A stretch of 7,485 nucleotides of DNA, from assembly GCA_903927495.1 (NCBI GenBank), contig CAIYNH010000363.1:1-7485 (forward strand). Reading direction: 5' to 3'. Of this stretch, positions 6,660-7,485 are shown one piece after another. This stretch comes from an uncultured beta proteobacterium (GTDB taxonomy: Bacteria > Pseudomonadota > Gammaproteobacteria > Burkholderiales > Burkholderiaceae_C). The notes beneath the pieces were generated by a model. The model searched no databases. It saw only the letters and a list, made by a program, of their open reading frames with translations, and was not told the DNA's origin. The position numbers and the translations under genes are program-made. Position 1 is the stretch's first letter. Every line of letters begins with the position of its first letter.

Positions 6660-7485
6660 ATGCAAAATACTCTCAAATTCATAGCTGCTGATGCCCATTT
6701 GACGGGCGCTACAGGTCAAAATGTTGTAACACTTGGAAACGATGCCGACCCGCGTGTGCTGGCTCTCGACGGCATCACGCGCATTGACTTGCACTTCCCC
6801 AAATTTACCGACGGACGCGCCTACAGTCAGGCGTTCTTATTGCGTCGACGCCTGGGCTTCACGGGTGAGTTGCGTGCCACCGGCGATGTCTTGGTGGATC
6901 AGGTGCTGCAAATGCAGCGCAGCGGCTTTGATTCTGCGGTATTGCGCGCTGACCAAAACGTGGCACACGCACAACGGCAATTGAGCCACTTTACGTCGTT
7001 TTACCAAGGCGACGCGGTCACGCATCAGTCCCTGTTTGGCACCGCAGATCACCGTGTTGAGCCAGCGCCCCCAGCCGAGCGGCTCCCAACAGATAAAAAC
7101 ACGCATATGAGCGCGATTAACCTAAACGCCCGGGCATCGGCTGAATTTGCGCAAAAGTTGGACCAAACCGAGGCATTGTTGCAACAAGCCGCGCTTGACT
7201 ACGCACCGACGACAGCGGATGCCGCGCCGCGCATTGCCCTGGCTTGCAGCCTGGGTGCAGAAGACATGGTGCTGGTGCATCTCATCAACAGCTTGCAGCT
7301 CAACATCGGCATTTTTGTCTTAGAAACCGGTCAATTGCACCCTGAAACGCTCTCTTTATTGGAGCGCTTAACGACCAGTTCAAAGGCGTTTACGACTGTT
7401 TTTACCCCTAAGAATGAAGCCGTGGTGCAGTTCGTCACGCACGCCGGGAAAAATGCCATGTACCAGAGCATGGCCCTGCGCAAAG
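6660..7485 (+). CDS. DUF934 domain fused in frame to CysH-type APS/PAPS reductase (3' partial)
   Basis: From the ATG at 6660, 12 nt after the sulfite reductase stop, the frame stays open for 275 codons to the window edge. Residues 30-128 are a DUF934 domain, recognised by IDLHFPKFTDGRAYSQAFL (42-60), RRRLGFTGELRATGDVL (62-78) and FTSFYQGD (111-118). Residues 129-149 are a Pro/Ala/Glu-rich linker. From M150 the sequence is the N-terminal half of a CysH-type reductase: PP-loop SLGAEDMV (197-204), LETGQLHPET (221-230) and a terminal MYQSMALRK that in APS reductases directly precedes the CC motif of the iron-sulfur cluster. CysH reduces activated sulfate (APS or PAPS) to sulfite with thioredoxin; APS is more likely if the CC pair follows. 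DUF934 has no established function, though its constant presence beside CysI suggests a helper or electron-transfer role. Free-standing DUF934 and CysH genes are the usual arrangement, so this may be a real fusion, two products with internal initiation, or a sequencing indel. No Shine-Dalgarno is seen at 6660. Confidence 0.85.
   Translation, partial: MQNTLKFIAADAHLTGATGQNVVTLGNDADPRVLALDGITRIDLHFPKFTDGRAYSQAFLLRRRLGFTGELRATGDVLVDQVLQMQRSGFDSAVLRADQNVAHAQRQLSHFTSFYQGDAVTHQSLFGTADHRVEPAPPAERLPTDKNTHMSAINLNARASAEFAQKLDQTEALLQQAALDYAPTTADAAPRIALACSLGAEDMVLVHLINSLQLNIGIFVLETGQLHPETLSLLERLTTSSKAFTTVFTPKNEAVVQFVTHAGKNAMYQSMALRK
6675..6720. repeat. Short hairpin-bearing element resembling a dispersed Comamonadaceae repeat, inside the DUF934 N-terminal coding region
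   Basis: The core ATAGCTGCTGATGCCC, the complementary pair GCCC (6693-6696)/GGGC (6704-6707) around a 7-nt loop, and the tail GGGCGCTACAGGTCAAAA follow the layout of a small dispersed repeat I remember from Comamonadaceae genomes (ATAGCTGCT, arm, short loop, arm, GCGCTACAGG, A-rich end). Here it is read as protein, giving about FIAADAHLTGATGQN in the poorly conserved N-terminus. The match is from memory and only one copy is in the window, so it is tentative. Confidence 0.45.
7107..7485 (+). other. cysH: CysH portion of the fused frame, with possible internal start at ATG 7107
   Basis: The segment beginning MSAINLNARASAEFAQKL looks like the N-terminus of a free-standing betaproteobacterial CysH, so ATG 7107 could be a second initiation site. 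It has no visible Shine-Dalgarno. The ATG overlaps an out-of-frame TGA (ATGA at 7107-7110), the usual signature of two genes coupled by a 4-nt overlap, and that other frame is open from 6985. A one-base indel between 6985 and 7107 would therefore turn this fused frame into two normal genes. The iron-sulfur cysteines and the C-terminus lie outside the window. Confidence 0.6.

Noticed and set aside
6733..6984. 83-residue + strand frame within the DUF934 region
   Set aside because: The overlapping frame from 6660 encodes clear DUF934 motifs such as FPKFTDGRAYSQ, so this one is a shadow.

Overview
The window looks like a piece of a betaproteobacterial chromosome, most likely Burkholderiales/Comamonadaceae (Rhodoferax/Polaromonas-like). 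The grounds are the sequence type of the TauE / sulfite reductase / DUF934 / CysH cluster, the moderately GC-rich codon use, and a short hairpin-bearing DNA repeat near 6675-6720 that resembles a small dispersed repeat I remember from Comamonadaceae genomes. This is recognition from memory, not a search. All supported genes are on the + strand.

Region 1 (1-3836) is the 3' part of one very long gene; its 5' end lies outside the window. The visible 1277 residues form four blocks: (i) Gly/Asn/Thr-rich filamentous-haemagglutinin-type beta-helix repeats with a 177-residue period; (ii) a Pro/Thr/Ala linker with a pair of cysteines; (iii) about 490 residues of Lys/Ala/Glu heptads, built partly from alternating 35- and 42-residue modules; (iv) a C-terminal caspase-like (metacaspase/orthocaspase) domain with an intact His/Cys dyad. 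A caspase at the end of what looks like an exported adhesin on a long helical stalk is the most striking item here.

Region 2 (3837-4014) is the only notable intergenic gap. It holds an inverted repeat just after the caspase gene (possible terminator) and an AT-rich stretch in front of the next gene.

Region 3 (4015-7485) is a compact sulfur assimilation operon: a TauE/SafE-family membrane protein (putative sulfite/sulfonate permease), a siroheme/4Fe-4S sulfite reductase (CysI type), and an open frame that joins a DUF934 domain in frame to the start of a CysH-type APS/PAPS reductase, cut by the window end. Spacings are 23 and 12 nt, so co-transcription is likely. CysH makes sulfite from activated sulfate, CysI reduces it to sulfide, and the TauE protein may move excess sulfite across the inner membrane. 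DUF934 regularly accompanies these reductases, but its role is not established. No flavoprotein partner (CysJ) is visible.
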